A stretch of 64,000 bases of DNA from Paramacrobiotus metropolitanus (GCF_019649055.1 NW_026570310.1:1-64000); one strand, 5' to 3'. Positions 43,257 through 54,323 are shown, counted from the first letter of the stretch. The notes: generated from the letters alone by a model not told the origin. Translations and numbers: made by a program.

Positions 43257-43767
43257 ACAGACAATAAAACTAAAAAACCTAGGACACCTATGAAACCTGA
43301 GAAACCTAAGAAAACTAAGAAACCTAAAACCTAAGAAACCTAAGAAACCTAAAAAATCTTAAAAACCTAAGAGTAGTATTATTCTTGGAACACAGAATAA
43401 TGGTCGCAGTCCGTTGTAATTGTGGTAAATTAATTGTAATTAAGACAATTGAATGACATTTAAGATAAATTTCGGCAAAGGAGAAAAGTATAGCGTTATT
43501 TATGGCGTAAAATGATAATAATTATTTTACGCCATAAATAATGCTATACTTTTTTCCGTACTTAATAGCTAATATCATTCAATTGTCTTAATCACAGGTA
43601 ATTTACCACAATTACAACGGACTGCGACCATTATTCTGTGTTCCTAAGAATAATATTATTCTTAGGTTTCTTATGTTTGTTAGGTTTCTTAGGTTTCTTA
43701 GGTTTCTTGGTCTTCTTAGGTTTTTCAGGTTTCTTAGGTTTCCTAGGTTTCTTAAGTTTTATTGTCT
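43257..43767. mobile_element. Foldback element with AAACCTAAG minisatellite arms
   Basis: Both arms begin CAGACAATAAAACT and run through many AGAAACCTA units. A core with AACACAGAATAATGGTCGCAG and GACAATTGAATGA is mirrored to a centre near 43510 (TTTTACGCCATAAAT). The whole 510 bp can form one hairpin. It is a foldback-type DNA transposon or hairpin MITE; no clear target duplication. Confidence 0.65.
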
Positions 43768-44683
43768 GGGAGTTTTATTGTTTCTAGCATAATATTATTA
43801 TGCTAGGAACATAGAATAATATGTCTCCAGAAAGTAAATTGTACCGTCGTTGACGTCCACGCTGGATAGATGGTGTTTCTGATAGTACCGCTATCCCGCA
43901 TGTAATAACCTGTAAACAATTAATTTCAGTAATTAATTGCATTTGGACTCATAACGTGGCTATAATATAATGTTCAATAATAATTAACAAGTCTTAAAGT
44001 AGTAGAATGAAACAGAAAGCGAAAAAATTAAGAAGTTGATTTTCACGCAGAAAGAAAAATTTCGTCGAGATCAATGTTGAAAATTTTCCGATAGGCCAAG
44101 GGCAAACATTACAAGTTCCGAATCTGTTTGCAGGATCACAAAATCTTAGTTCTGCATGAGTACAATAAAAACAATTAGCATTCAGCGTAATCCTTCCAAG
44201 TATTGGGTAAAAACTTTAAATGGTACATATTAATTAGTCATGGAACTGACGGTACAGTTCGTGGAGGAAAATATGCTTAGTGACGCCAGGAACTTTTTCT
44301 GGGCCACATGTATACAGGTACACACGCTAAGCAGACGCGTCCAAGGAGGCAACAGCATCACAATGGCACGGTTCGCTGAATCACAAATATAACGCTATGC
44401 TCCATTCAAAAATGTAAACAAACTTCATATGTACCTGTTGAATTTTTCACGTTTAAGCGTATATTTATGGATAATGTAGTTTACGGAAAATCGCGATCGT
44501 AAATTTATGCGTTCCAATGCGATTGTTCAATAATAAGTGATGCAACATCACGTTTCATCCTGTTGACAGTTATTCCAGAACTTTTTCTAGCTCACAAGAC
44601 TGTGCTAGTTACGAAAATGCAGTCAGCCAAGTCAGTCATCTGTAGCCTGCACCTTCAGGAATTTACACTGGCAAGTTCGCAAC

Positions 44684-44977
44684 ATGGCAGGTCAGCAAAG
44701 CAACGAGATTTCATCTAGCATTTCGGACGACGGCGATCTTCCAGAAGAAATCCACAGATTGAATTTGAATGCGGACACTATCGCGTTTTTGCGTCGCAGC
44801 GCTCAGCAGGCAAATTATAAGTTATTTTAATAAATTTTATAAGCTTTCATGTAATTTATTTATTTTTTAGTGCCTTTGGCATTTTTTGCCTCTAAAATGA
44901 CGCCAGAGATGCATGAGGAGATAAAACAGGTGGCCAAATGCGAGGCCGACTTGGACGACGAACTTTTTCATAAATAA
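44684..44977 (+). CDS. Two short acidic frames, possibly one two-exon gene
   Basis: ATG at 44684 opens 48 codons (MAGQQSNEISSSISDDGDLP, then AFLRRSAQQ). A pyrimidine-rich TTTATTTATTTTTTAG ending at 44870 precedes another frame (KMTPEMHEEIKQVAKCEADL) that ends at 44977. No donor gives a clean join. Unknown function. Confidence 0.25.
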
Positions 44978-45815
44978 CATTTCTGTTAATATCCAGTATT
45001 TTTTTTGCCCAGCCACAATAAATTGAAAATATGAAATAAGATTGCAATGTATTTCTAGTGATTCTTTACTTGAAACTGAAGTTCCGACTGTATATTTGGC
45101 GATTTTGTGGTGATTCTGCTTATGACATGCTTATTAACTAAATAAAATGCTCAGAAGATCAGCGTATACAGTGTCAATTTTGTAGCGTATATAGATAACG
45201 GTAAAAACAGGGAAGACAGGGGCCGCGCGGGGGCAGGGGAAGCTGATTTGGAGGGGTGGGGGGCGGCGGTCAAAGTAGAAGGCCAACCTCTTGGGTACGA
45301 CATACTGTGAGCTGCCGCGCGTTGCGAATTAATTACTGTACTGACACCCTGCACTTGGAGAAATTTTGTACAGTATGAGCAGCACGGTACTGTAGACAGG
45401 TAGATTTAAAGCCGACTGCGTTCAGCCAACAGCCAGCTGTATCCAAGCAGTTGCAAGCCGTGTATGTGAGCAGTGAACGCAGTCGTACAACGTACGCGTG
45501 GCTGCACAGCTAAAACTTTCTCCGAGTGCAGGGGGTCAGTACAGTATTGTATCCGTTGGAATAATCTGCTCGATGATCCATTCAATCACAGCGATGAGTG
45601 CGTGAGTTTTCGTAAAACGCACTTTTGTTGTGTTTTTCATTTGTTCTGATTAAAGTAGACAGGACCAGAAGTCATCTTCACCGCGTCCGCCAGAATGATC
45701 GCGGAATTCCACGTGGAGCGCCGTTTGTAAAATTGTGTGCTGTATCTGCCAGAGAACCACATCAGCCACTCAACAACGCCTTCGCGGATCTCACCCTGCA
45801 TCCGATCAGCTTTAG

Positions 45816-46163
45816 ATTGCTGATAATACTGCTTCTACATGCGTATATACAGCAGAAGCCGCCAAGCTGCAATTCCTTCAGGCATTTGATGGATTACTTC
45901 GTAATCCTCGAACTACAAAAATAACTGATCACTCATTGGGAAATAATATCCTATCTCAAAGACTTGCTCGCGCAGTCAGTGAAAATATTTTGCTGTTTTA
46001 TGTTGACTTAATTAACCTGCTCAAAGGTCACAACGGATACAACAGTCTCGTGAAGTCAGTACCACTGCACAAGGTTCTTTTGAGATTTTCATCGCTCTTT
46101 TTGAAAGCGGAAGTTCTAAGTTGTTTACGTAGCCGGTTTTTATGTTGCACTTTTTTAGAATAA
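45816..46163 (+). CDS. Candidate exon, 115 codons
   Basis: After AGCTTTAG (45815) the frame is open with no ATG at its start: STCVYTAEAAKLQFLQAF, RLARAVSENILLFYVDL, NSLVKSVPLHKVLLRFSS. Composition looks like a helical protein segment. It ends at 46163 shortly before the hAT MITE. No family recognised. Confidence 0.3.
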   Translation: MADNTASTCVYTAEAAKLQFLQAFDGLLRNPRTTKITDHSLGNNILSQRLARAVSENILLFYVDLINLLKGHNGYNSLVKSVPLHKVLLRFSSLFLKAEVLSCLRSRFLCCTFLE

Positions 46164-46202
46164 ACATAAATTAATCATACTTTTTGTTAGAGTAGCGTTG
46201 AT

Positions 46203-46821
46203 CAGGGGCTTTTTTAGACAACACCCCACACGCCAATCGGTTTTTTGAATAAACCGATTGCAGATTCGGAATCAGCGCATTTTTCGATCTAGAAAACTAT
46301 CCCACCTTGAAAAATGCCGCCCTAAGTCCAGCGCCCGCGGTACCGCCACCTCTGGCGGTCGCAATGGCGCCCCAGGGGGAAATGCTGTTTTTTGGGGTTC
46401 AACCACTGATTCTAGTCTATCGAGGTGCGCTGATTCAGAATCTGCCATTAGAAAAATTGTAAAACCACTCATTTACCAGATTTTCAAATTTTCGAGACAG
46501 GTCTAAACCTGGTGTGTGGAGGTCCCGAAACTTGTGACCGAGTGGCTCTATAATTTTTCTGATGGTGGATTCTGAATCAGCGCATCTCGTTTGACTAGAA
46601 TCAGTGGTTGAAGCCCGAAAAACAGCATTTCCCCCTGGGGCGCTATTGCGACCGCCGGTGGCGGCGGTACCGTGTGGGGCGCTGGACACCTCAGGGGCGA
46701 CATTTTATTTTTCAAGGTGGGATAGTTTTTCTAGATCGAAAAAATTCGCTGATTCCGAATCTGCAATCGGTTTATTCAAAAAACCGATTGGCGTGTGGGG
46801 TGTTGTCTAAAAAAGCCCCTG
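46203..46821. mobile_element. hAT-type hairpin MITE, 619 bp
   Basis: The ends CAGGGGCTTTTTTAGACAAC and its inverse are nearly perfect over more than 200 bp. An exact 8-bp duplication GCGTTGAT flanks it (46195-46202, 46822-46829). CAGGGG termini with 8-bp duplications are typical of hAT elements. It shares inner sequence with the element at 32083. Short frames in both arms are mirror images and not genes. Confidence 0.85.
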
Positions 46822-46845
46822 GCGTTGATTATTATTGTTTCTAGG

Positions 46846-47310
46846 CGTATCAACCGCTCCCTGCCCCATCATCACCATCGGCATTTCAGCCGTTGCCTCT
46901 CGCACCATCACCAGCGCCAGAACAGCTCTTGGTTTTTTGTTCCATCTTCGCGATAAGAAACCACGGAAGGAACCATGGAAGCCCGATCTGAGAGCGCCTC
47001 GGTCGATTCCGTTGGCACCGGAACCGCCGGCAGGGAAAGCCCAAGAAAGTCTTCACACCCGCAGAAGGTGGTCTGTGCGACGAAAGGACCTGCAACGCCT
47101 GCACCAACGACCGCTGCGCCGGCAGCACCGCGGACCCTTACCAAAGTTTTTGCGGTTAATCCTGTCCTTGTGGGTAATTTCACGCGCGTTGTTTGCAAGT
47201 GTGGCACAATAATTGGCTTTGTTGACGGGGCTTACGCCATTATTGCTTGTGTATGTGGTGCATGCCGCGGTGATTCGGCAAATTTGTTATTGTTTGTGAA
47301 GAGCAATTAG
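46846..47310 (+). CDS. Pro/Ala-rich protein with CxC..CxCxxC end
   Basis: A good acceptor (TTATTGTTTCTAG ending at 46845) lies 16 bases beyond the hAT target duplication. One frame after it is Pro-rich (YQPLPAPSSPSAFQPLPLAP). The best supported frame starts at ATG 46975 and has 111 residues. It has a Ser/Pro/Ala-rich half (ATKGPATPAPTTAAPAAPRT) and then VVCKCGTIIGFVDGAYAII followed by CVCGACRG. The paired Cys could bind zinc. Which frame is used, and the link to upstream exons, are not settled. Confidence 0.33.
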
Positions 47311-48891
47311 ACGGAAGTTTTACATAAAAGAGATAAACATCCGCAAAAAAGGACATCAGGTTCCTTTATCCAACCACATATGCAGCATATGCATGCTTCC
47401 GCTGTATGTTAACATTATAACGTGATTTTGCACACACACACACATTCAGATAATTTCGCGGTTGAGTTCTACATGGAACCAATGAGACATTTTGTGCATA
47501 TATATATCTTCACCACAGATGAAAAGGACATGCATTATAATTCCAGGGATGTTGGTAGTGCAGAATTCATCCATTAGCCATATGCATGGCGATTTCGGGC
47601 GTAAACTGCATGTAAAATGCAGCTCGAAGCTTAAGAACAGTTATCAAAGAGCAGGTTTGATCCTAATGTCACATGTATTGTGGTGAATTAATCCATAAAT
47701 TTGACTATGAAACGCTTTCCTTCTCCGATGGAAAAGGCGGCCTGCAGCCATAAATTCGCAAAGAAGTTGATAAAAACGATTTTATGCAGATAAAAACGTA
47801 GTTCTAGGGGCAATTCGGAAATGGTGGCAACCACAGGCCACGCGGCTCGAAAAAAGCTGTTGAAAAGCTGAAGGCCGTCAGTATTCAGCACTGTTGTTAT
47901 AAAAACAGATTTTCCTGGAATTTTCATGCTTATCCGTAAGGTTTCCAGGAAGCGATATATAACCGCTTCCGTAACTAATGTTTCGGAAGAGACAGCCTGC
48001 CCGATAACACGCTTCGATTAATCATTAATCTTCATAAATCTTCTGTTCATAAATCTTCTGTTGTTGAGCTTAACTGGAAAGCCCAAAGTAATTGTCAGGG
48101 ACGACAACATCAATAAAGCTAAGTTTTCATCACATCAGCGAAAATATCCATCCTACTTAAAACAAAGATTTAAATTCCCACAAGCCGTCCTGAGCAGTAT
48201 CAAAACAGCCACCACTGGCTCATACGTTAGGCTGTCTTAGCTCATGGAGCTGTTTTGGCAGATGGACGTATGACTTCCGATTATTTCCGAGGAAGGTTGC
48301 GGAAGCGAGTATGTTGTGCAGCTGATACGAACTCAAAGGCATGAACTATTTACACTTACACTAATTAATGTTCTTGCTTTAAAATATTGCAAGCGGACCC
48401 CCTGCCATCTCATATTAATTTACGCCGACACCATAAGCGGCCTTTGTGCCAACGTGTGTTCAGTTGACAATCGTCTGCTCGTGTGAGTCCGGCCGGAAAG
48501 GTTTTTGGTGAGTGCCCGATCGAAGGCCGGCATCATATCCTAGGTCAATGAAAATGATATTACAAACTAGGCGGTGTTATTGACTCCATATTACTCGGTC
48601 TCGGGAAGCCCTTCCGCTAGAACATAAAACGTGCTAGAAGTGGACGCCCTTTTCTGAAGAAAGCAATATCTAACTGTAGAAGAACGCGTTCAGCTTTCTG
48701 CTGAGCTACGGTTGACCGTAACTCAGGTGTGAGTTTGGTTTGAGTTGAGTTTAATGGAATGACGAGTTAAAAGAAATAAAATCAGTTTAAACAAATAAAA
48801 TGTATTGGTATCTAACTAGTTTTCAGAACCACTGTGCGAAGCAAAAACACATCGACGCGGCGAAGATTCTAAAGATTCGGGCTGCATAATA
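47311..48891. other. No supported gene
   Basis: A (CA)n run lies at 47432-47443 and a short ATAAATCTTCTGTTC duplication near 48035-48065. Short frames on both strands show no motifs. Confidence 0.3.
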
Positions 48892-49085
48892 TGTCATGTA
48901 TTGTCATGTGTAGGAATCGTATCTTTATTGTATCGTAATGGTCAGGAAAACAACTGAAAGGAAACTGAGGAATCGTAACTAGAGAACCGGGAAAACACAA
49001 GAGAAGTTGCTAAGAAGGCAAGGACAAAGGACAGAAATAGGAAAGTATTAGAAGGACAATAAACACGTGAACTCAGTATACTACA
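48892..49085 (-). repeat. 3' LTR of the gag-only element
   Basis: 194 bp, TG..CA, preceded on the minus strand by a purine tract at 49086-49101. Confidence 0.88.
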
Positions 49086-49253
49086 TTCCCTTCCCTCGCC
49101 CAAAAAGAGCTGGGTTGAACCATTGCATCAGAACCATATATTTAGCAGCATACAAACCATAGAACCATAGCAACAAGAACCACGGCAACAGAACCATATA
49201 GTTAGTGAACTCTGAACCACTGAGACGAATCGTCGTAGGAACCGGAACTGGAA

Positions 49254-50134
49254 TCACAGTATGTCGTATGGAGGACGCGGTGCGTAATCCGTAATGTAGT
49301 TATTCGTAGCGACGTCGGATTTCTTCTGTGAGCGGCATGCCTTTGCTATATGACCTTTCTTCCCACAGTTATGGCATACGTGTTTCCTGTAGAAACAGCG
49401 CTCGCGCATGTGATCGGTTGATCCACAGGAATCGCATCTTCGCTTAGGGAACTGGAATCGGAATCGGACTCGTTTTGATTGCTGGTGGGTGGCTTGTGGC
49501 TTCCATTTGCACTGGATTGACCACTGGAATTGGATGTCTTTGCTTGACAACCGTTGACCTTCTGCTAGCTGTGACTTTCATCACAGTTTCACGGTCTTGG
49601 CTGGACGTACTGGCCGTAGCTTCTTCAATGCCGGTTTCCATCTTCCTGGCGGCGTTCAGGGTCTCTTCGTGGGTCTGGTATTCGTTTATCAGTAGGTGAC
49701 GGCGGACGGAATCCGACTGGATGCCGTTTATGAAGACGGCGCTGAGCATCGGGTCGATGATGTCAGCGGAAACTTGCATACGGTACTCCTGTACCGTAAC
49801 CTGCTGGAGTATGCCGCCAGCGATTCGTCCTTCCCTTGGACAGTTCGGAACAGGTGTGCCCACTCCGCGACCTTGAATGTGTACTTGTTGTACACTGTAT
49901 CCAATTTGGCCAGCAGCATTTCTATGGTGAGTTTCTTGTCCGTGATGGCAGTCGGCCTGCATATCGAGACAAGCATCTCGAATGGCTTGACCTCCAGCGA
50001 GTTCAGAAGCAGCCCTTTCTGCTTCTCCACGGGGATGTCGGCGAATTCGATATAGCTGTGGAGGTTTTCCACATATCCCACTGCATCGACTCGGGATTAA
50101 ACCGTAGGATGGGATGAGTTTCTGGTGTCGCCAT
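49254..50134 (-). pseudogene. Gag with two zinc knuckles, frameshifted
   Basis: From ATG 50134 the protein begins MATPETHPILRFNPESMQW. It then continues in other frames: ENLHSYIEFADIPVEKQKG, then AEWAHLFRTVQGKDESLAAY, then DIIDPMLSAVFINGIQSDSV. It ends with two CX2CX4HX4C knuckles (CDSCGSTDHMRERC and CHNCGKKGHIAKAC) in a third frame. The spacing is that of a Ty3/Gypsy capsid plus nucleocapsid. Frame changes near 50085, 49800 and 49450 mean this copy makes no complete Gag unless the sequence has indel errors. Confidence 0.75.
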
Positions 50135-50237
50135 ATTCGAACGAATTAAGAAGCGAACTAGCGCTGTTAAGCCGTATATAAAGAACTCGTACACTTCAAT
50201 GATAGAGATCTACAGTATTACACAAGCTTCACGCCAT

Positions 50238-50431
50238 TGTCATGTATTGTCATGTGTAGGAATCGTATCTTTATTGTATCGTAATGGTCAGGAAAACAAC
50301 TGAAAGGAAACTGAGGAATCGTAACTAGAGAACCGGGAAAACACAAGAGAAGTTGCTAAGAAGACAAGGACAAAGGACAGAAATAGGAAAGTATTAGAAG
50401 GACAATAAACACGTGAACTCAGTATACTACA
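50238..50431 (-). repeat. 5' LTR of the gag-only element
   Basis: 194 bp, TG..CA. It differs from the 3' LTR by a single G/A in the segment AAGAAGRCAAGG. Confidence 0.88.
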
Positions 50432-50680
50432 TAATACTTGCATATACTCGCAGCCAAGAAAAGCCAAAACTTTAAATACGTCACTGTACACAGGGAAAGC
50501 TCCCATTCGTGGACCATTTAAAACTAAGAGGTGTGGCCAGTACTAGGTCGCAAGAGGAGACATATCAAGCAGCCGCCTCGAAGATCCCCCGGTAGTAATA
50601 TCTATGCGCTAAATTCAGGTGGCATACATTCATGTTCATCACGAAGCAAATCTAGCCAAAGCGATTTTGTTAAACCAAAT

Positions 50681-50945
50681 GTGAGGAGGAGTGGCCTCTC
50701 CGTTCACCCGCGCACAGGCGGCTGCTAGGTTGTTTTGCTGTTTTTGCTGTGTTTTTCTCCATCTACCAGATTCTAAATCTGGTAGATTCTTTAGTTGCTA
50801 GATTTCGTCGTCTGAGCTAAATGCTTATTCCTTTTTGCCCCGCAGCAAGGTGCTGCGGTGGCCTTTGATGTGTTGTATGTGAGAGCGATAAAGTGTACAG
50901 TCTGTTGGCGTTCAGTTTCCGTTTCTGTTCGCGCACAGGGGTGAA
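50681..50945 (+). repeat. R1 repeat, second copy
   Basis: Matches 6741-7045 in order: GAGGAGGAGTGGCCT, a CACCCGC hairpin, GGTTGTTTTGCT, CTACCAG..CTGGTAG, TTAGTTGCTAG, CGTCGTCTGAG, CCCCGCAGC..GCTGCGG, GATAAAGTGTACAGT, TTTCCGTTTCTGT. Hairpin stems are kept although loops and spacers differ. It lies outside any recognised gene. Confidence 0.7.
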
Positions 50946-51342
50946 CTAGCCGTTCATCCCCTGTTAGACAAAGGAAGATTGTTGCGTTCATCACGTGTTA
51001 TCTAACGGTGTAAAATATTGTTGACAGATAATAATGCAGGTTATGCAGTTTATGCTTTCTTATTTTTGTTAAGGGCCACGATTATGGGACTACAGAACAC
51101 ATCGTAAGGTGCTGCCTACTTAAGGTGCTGCCACGTCAAGGGGCGTGTCTAAGAGCATAGGCGGGATATCGATCGATCCGAACGGTTCTGCGTGACTACG
51201 TATACGTATTAAAGTTAGAAAGCGTGTCTGCTGAGGCGTTGTTCTTACCACGCTTATACACGACGTCTTGGGCAGAAGGCGGTGGATCCACCAGAAAAGT
51301 CGGTACGGTGAATTTTTTTTGGTTAAAATGGACTAGATAGCC

Positions 51343-52184
51343 GTGTGGTCGGTGACGACCTTCAGTGTATGCTCCGACGATAGTTCCAGTTGCTTTGCGG
51401 CGTTACAAAGGGGCACTGACTCGCATGACCAGCATGCGCAACTGCTGGATGAAAATCGTTCACTCGGCTATGTGTTTGCACCGGGTGAGTTCATTCTCGA
51501 AGTCCGGCGGGGTTCTAGACGTTCGTTTGTGGCGTTCCTTGACAGGCGAGGGAACAGCTACAAAATTATTACGAAAGTGGATTGGCCCATTTATGACGGA
51601 GCAAAAAATATTTTAAAAGATTTCTACTGGAAAATGCAGTGTTGAATAATTATTCTGTTTACCCAGGCGCTGCAGAAACCCTTGCACCCAAAGCTATAGT
51701 TTTTCTAAAATTTCATTTGAAAAGTCCTAGCTGGGATGCCATTTATATCGATTTTGTAAGTCTTTTTGCGTAGACGAGTCTCTTTGTCTTTTTATGGACT
51801 GGACTGCTCTCCTATTGGTTTTGTTCGTAATTATTAAAACATTTTTTAGAATACATTTCGAAAGCTTGGTTAACGTATTCATACAACATCGGTTTGGCAG
51901 AGTCCATCCCTGCCATAAAACTATCTAATCGCCCCTCTTATCAAATACCCGCCTTGTGTTTTCAAAGTATATCCATGGCAGCAGCAAACCAGGTATGCTG
52001 TCCCGCGCTCTACTTCTCGTTGAAGCCATACACAACTCTGGACAAGCGAAAGAAAACAACAGATGCCGAAGAAGAAGCGCAAGAGCAAGTGATAAAGCAG
52101 ACAAGGGCAATACGCCCTGCTGGAGGATATGGAAATTTGGCGCAAACTATCATAAAATATTGCGCCAAATACGGCTGCAACTAA
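51343..52184 (+). CDS. Two unassigned frames
   Basis: 51343-51645 (100 residues; SLGYVFAPGEFILEVRRGSR, AFLDRRGNSYKIITKVDWP) and 51894-52184 (96 residues, ATG-initiated, acidic then basic: KRKKTTDAEEEAQEQVIKQT). Both look like real protein segments by composition but show no domain. A splice link between them was not found. Confidence 0.28.
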
Positions 52185-52843
52185 TCGCAGTATTTTTCCA
52201 GTTCAGCGGTAACCGTTTGCATTGGCTCATTCGTGTAGTCTGTCTCCCCACTCCAGATAAAACGGGTTAAATTATTGGTACCGGCGAAAACAAATAGTTT
52301 TTTTCGTTGGTCGCTCGTGGCAGGGCCGCTGAAATTCTCGTCACGGGCTTTGCATACCAGGTCGGAACCAGCGAACAAGACCGAGAAGTAGGTCGGAAGT
52401 GACTGTGGGTCAAAGGCCACATACACAACAAACAAGCGCGTTGGCCTGCTTGACCCGTGAGCGGGTATATCTAACGCCATATTTCCAGACCGTGCCGACA
52501 GAAGCCACGAACGCGCAGTACACGCAACTTGTGTATGAAACTCAAACCGAGGCAACATATCAACTGGTTTAACAGCGCGCCCCACAATCACCTTGGGGTT
52601 ACGGACACAATTATCCACAACTGGACCGAACGGCAATAAGCTCAGTTCACCAGGAATGGGAAGAAAGCGAAGAATATAGGCGGGAAGTTGACCAAAATTT
52701 GGATGCAAGAGTGGCAGCATTGGAACGGCAAAGTGAAGAACAAAAAGAGACATTGGGACATGCAAAACCGACGATACAGTGACTATAGCTATCAATACGG
52801 CCAAAACAACAACTGGGTACCACAGGCCGCCTATGAAACTCAC
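52181..52843 (-). CDS. Hypothetical 220-residue protein
   Basis: The longest single frame of the area. It starts with a hydrophobic N-terminal third (PVVVLAVLIAIVTVSSVL) and continues as a beta-rich-looking part (RPTRLFVVYVAFDPQSLPTY, LFVFAGTNNLTRFIWSG) ending ..ELEKYCD. The hydrophobic part is antisense to a Gln/Asn-rich plus-strand frame, and one of the two is probably not coding. Function unknown. Confidence 0.33.
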   Translation of the reverse strand: MSFIGGLWYPVVVLAVLIAIVTVSSVLHVPMSLFVLHFAVPMLPLLHPNFGQLPAYILRFLPIPGELSLLPFGPVVDNCVRNPKVIVGRAVKPVDMLPRFEFHTQVACTARSWLLSARSGNMALDIPAHGSSRPTRLFVVYVAFDPQSLPTYFSVLFAGSDLVCKARDENFSGPATSDQRKKLFVFAGTNNLTRFIWSGETDYTNEPMQTVTAELEKYCD

Positions 52844-52988
52844 GCTGAAGAAACCTCAATGACAACAACAGTCCAGTTAATTCCCACTTCTAAACATCCA
52901 TTGAAGGGTCGAAAAAAGAAAAGGCGAAAAAGCTATAAAAAGATGCCCAAACGGCAAACCCTTTGCGACGAATCAATACTTTCTTGAC

Positions 52989-53243
52989 CAGTATAGCTCA
53001 GAACACACCCTGTGGATGATGGACCTGTTTGAAGACACGGGCAATGAAATAGCGGAAGAAGTAAATGCAGTGGATTGTGTTACGCGCCTGAATCGATTGA
53101 GTATTGTATTAATCAGCGCATTATGGAGTAATAAACGCATTATCCGTAGTGTGATGGACCTTTTTGGTCAGTTAGCCGCAATTGAAAATTCTGACGAACA
53201 AACGACCAATGAAGGCAAAGGAACCCGATTTATGTCGTTGTGA
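52989..53243 (+). pseudogene. Env-like relic
   Basis: The frame reads EHTLWMMDLFEDTGNEIAEE then VNAVDC..RLNRL. This parallels EHLQWIMD..IAEAVNAVDCRLSRL in the env of the Gypsy element at 13.6-21 kb. The later part (FGQLAAIENSD) parallels LGQLAGAMEHNG, so the middle of the protein seems deleted. No LTR or pol next to it. A coiled-coil-like frame (LDARVAALERQSEEQKE) lies ~300 bases upstream. Confidence 0.55.
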
Positions 53244-53413
53244 GATGGGAAATTGACGGTTAACCACACCAGCTTCTAACTTTCCACCCACCTCCTCCCT
53301 GCAAAAAAGGTGGAGGTGAGCGGAAATAGTGGGATTTTTCCCACTCCACCAAAAAGGTGGCCCAAGTGTCACCCACCTGGCTGGCTACCACGCTGGGACA
53401 GCGCAAGGTTCTA

Positions 53414-54323
53414 TAAAGGACGCTCCAAAAGTAAGTTTCCCCTATTTTGTATCTCCCGGCTCGAACGCTTTTAGTTCTTATGAACCATATTTTTAGAAAC
53501 GTCCTTCATTAACGAACCAAAATAAAATATAAGTCTACCTAACTACAATCAAATGGAGAAGAACTGACAAGAAAGCCGTTCAAGGTTTTCGGCACTTTGC
53601 CACGGGTTTTACCCCGACAGTTTTTGTTATTTTTCTCAGTCTTCCTGCTCAATTTTCGGAAAGCACCAAATATCATTAGATTAGGAATTCTTTTCTGTCC
53701 TAATTTCAAGTACGAAACAAAAAAAACTTCTTTGCAGTGCTTTTCCAGAAAAGTAAAAACTCTCGGTTACTAGGTGGAAAAACCACAGAGCTGCTCAAGG
53801 TGCCAGACGGTAAAAAATCGAAAATTTCTTGTAAAACATTATTGTTGTCGGTACAACTTGAAGTTATTTGTGTCCAAGAGGCGCAGGACTGCGCATGAAA
53901 TTTCCTTTTTACTGATGCCAAGAACTTTCGGATTCATATCAGCAAGAAGGCTGAAAAGGGGGATTCCGGCGTCGTGGAGAAAAAAAAAGTCTGCTCTCCT
54001 CCGTAAATTTATCAAACCATTCTGATATTGCAGTAGTATTAAGAACTGTATTTGTAGCTGCACCTTTGAATTGGCTATCGAAATTATAACAGGGACGGAA
54101 GGGGTAATAAAAAGAACGAGCTTCGAAAAAACTCGTGGAAATTAATGTATAAGTGGTACTGCTATTCTGTTTTTCGTTTTCCCAGTTCTTCATTGAATTA
54201 TTTGATTCTTATTTCTCTAATTAGTTTACATAATTGCTTATACAACAAAAAATATATCACATGTCTATTGCTTCAAATGGCAGGGAGGCAAAATAGGGAA
54301 ACTTACTTTTGGAGCGTCCTTCG
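53414..54323 (-). mobile_element. Tc1/mariner-like relic, 910 bp
   Basis: Inverted ends of ~40 bp (AAGGACGCTCCAAAAGTAAG inward) are flanked by TA (53412-53413, 54324-54325). Minus-strand frames include AISEWFDKFTEESRLFFSPR followed by RRNPPF, like the W..KF..G..PR..RP helix-turn-helix region of mariner transposases. A further frame has LHDAGIP. The catalytic domain is not recognisable; heavily decayed. Confidence 0.5.

Larger units (their letters stand above)
48892..50431 (-). mobile_element. Complete gag-only (non-autonomous) LTR retrotransposon
   Basis: Two 194-bp direct LTRs (48892-49085 and 50238-50431) begin TGTAGTATAC and end CATGACA on the minus strand. By eye they differ at one base. 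The element is flanked by TAATA (48887-48891, 50432-50436). Inside the upstream LTR, one base on, is TGGCGTGAAGCTTGTG as primer-binding site. Before the downstream LTR is a purine tract (GGGCGAGGGAAGGGAA). The only coding matter is a broken gag. No protease or RT exists, so it must be moved by another element's enzymes. Confidence 0.88.

Noticed and set aside
43257-43767. Interstitial telomere (TTAGG-like) repeats
   Set aside because: The units are AAACCTAAG/GAAACCTAA of uneven length arranged as mirrored arms, which fits a foldback element better than telomere sequence.
45151-45354. Minus-strand Ser/Pro-rich frame over a G-rich stretch
   Set aside because: Low-complexity GGGG runs at 45215-45270 give the frame; no coding evidence.
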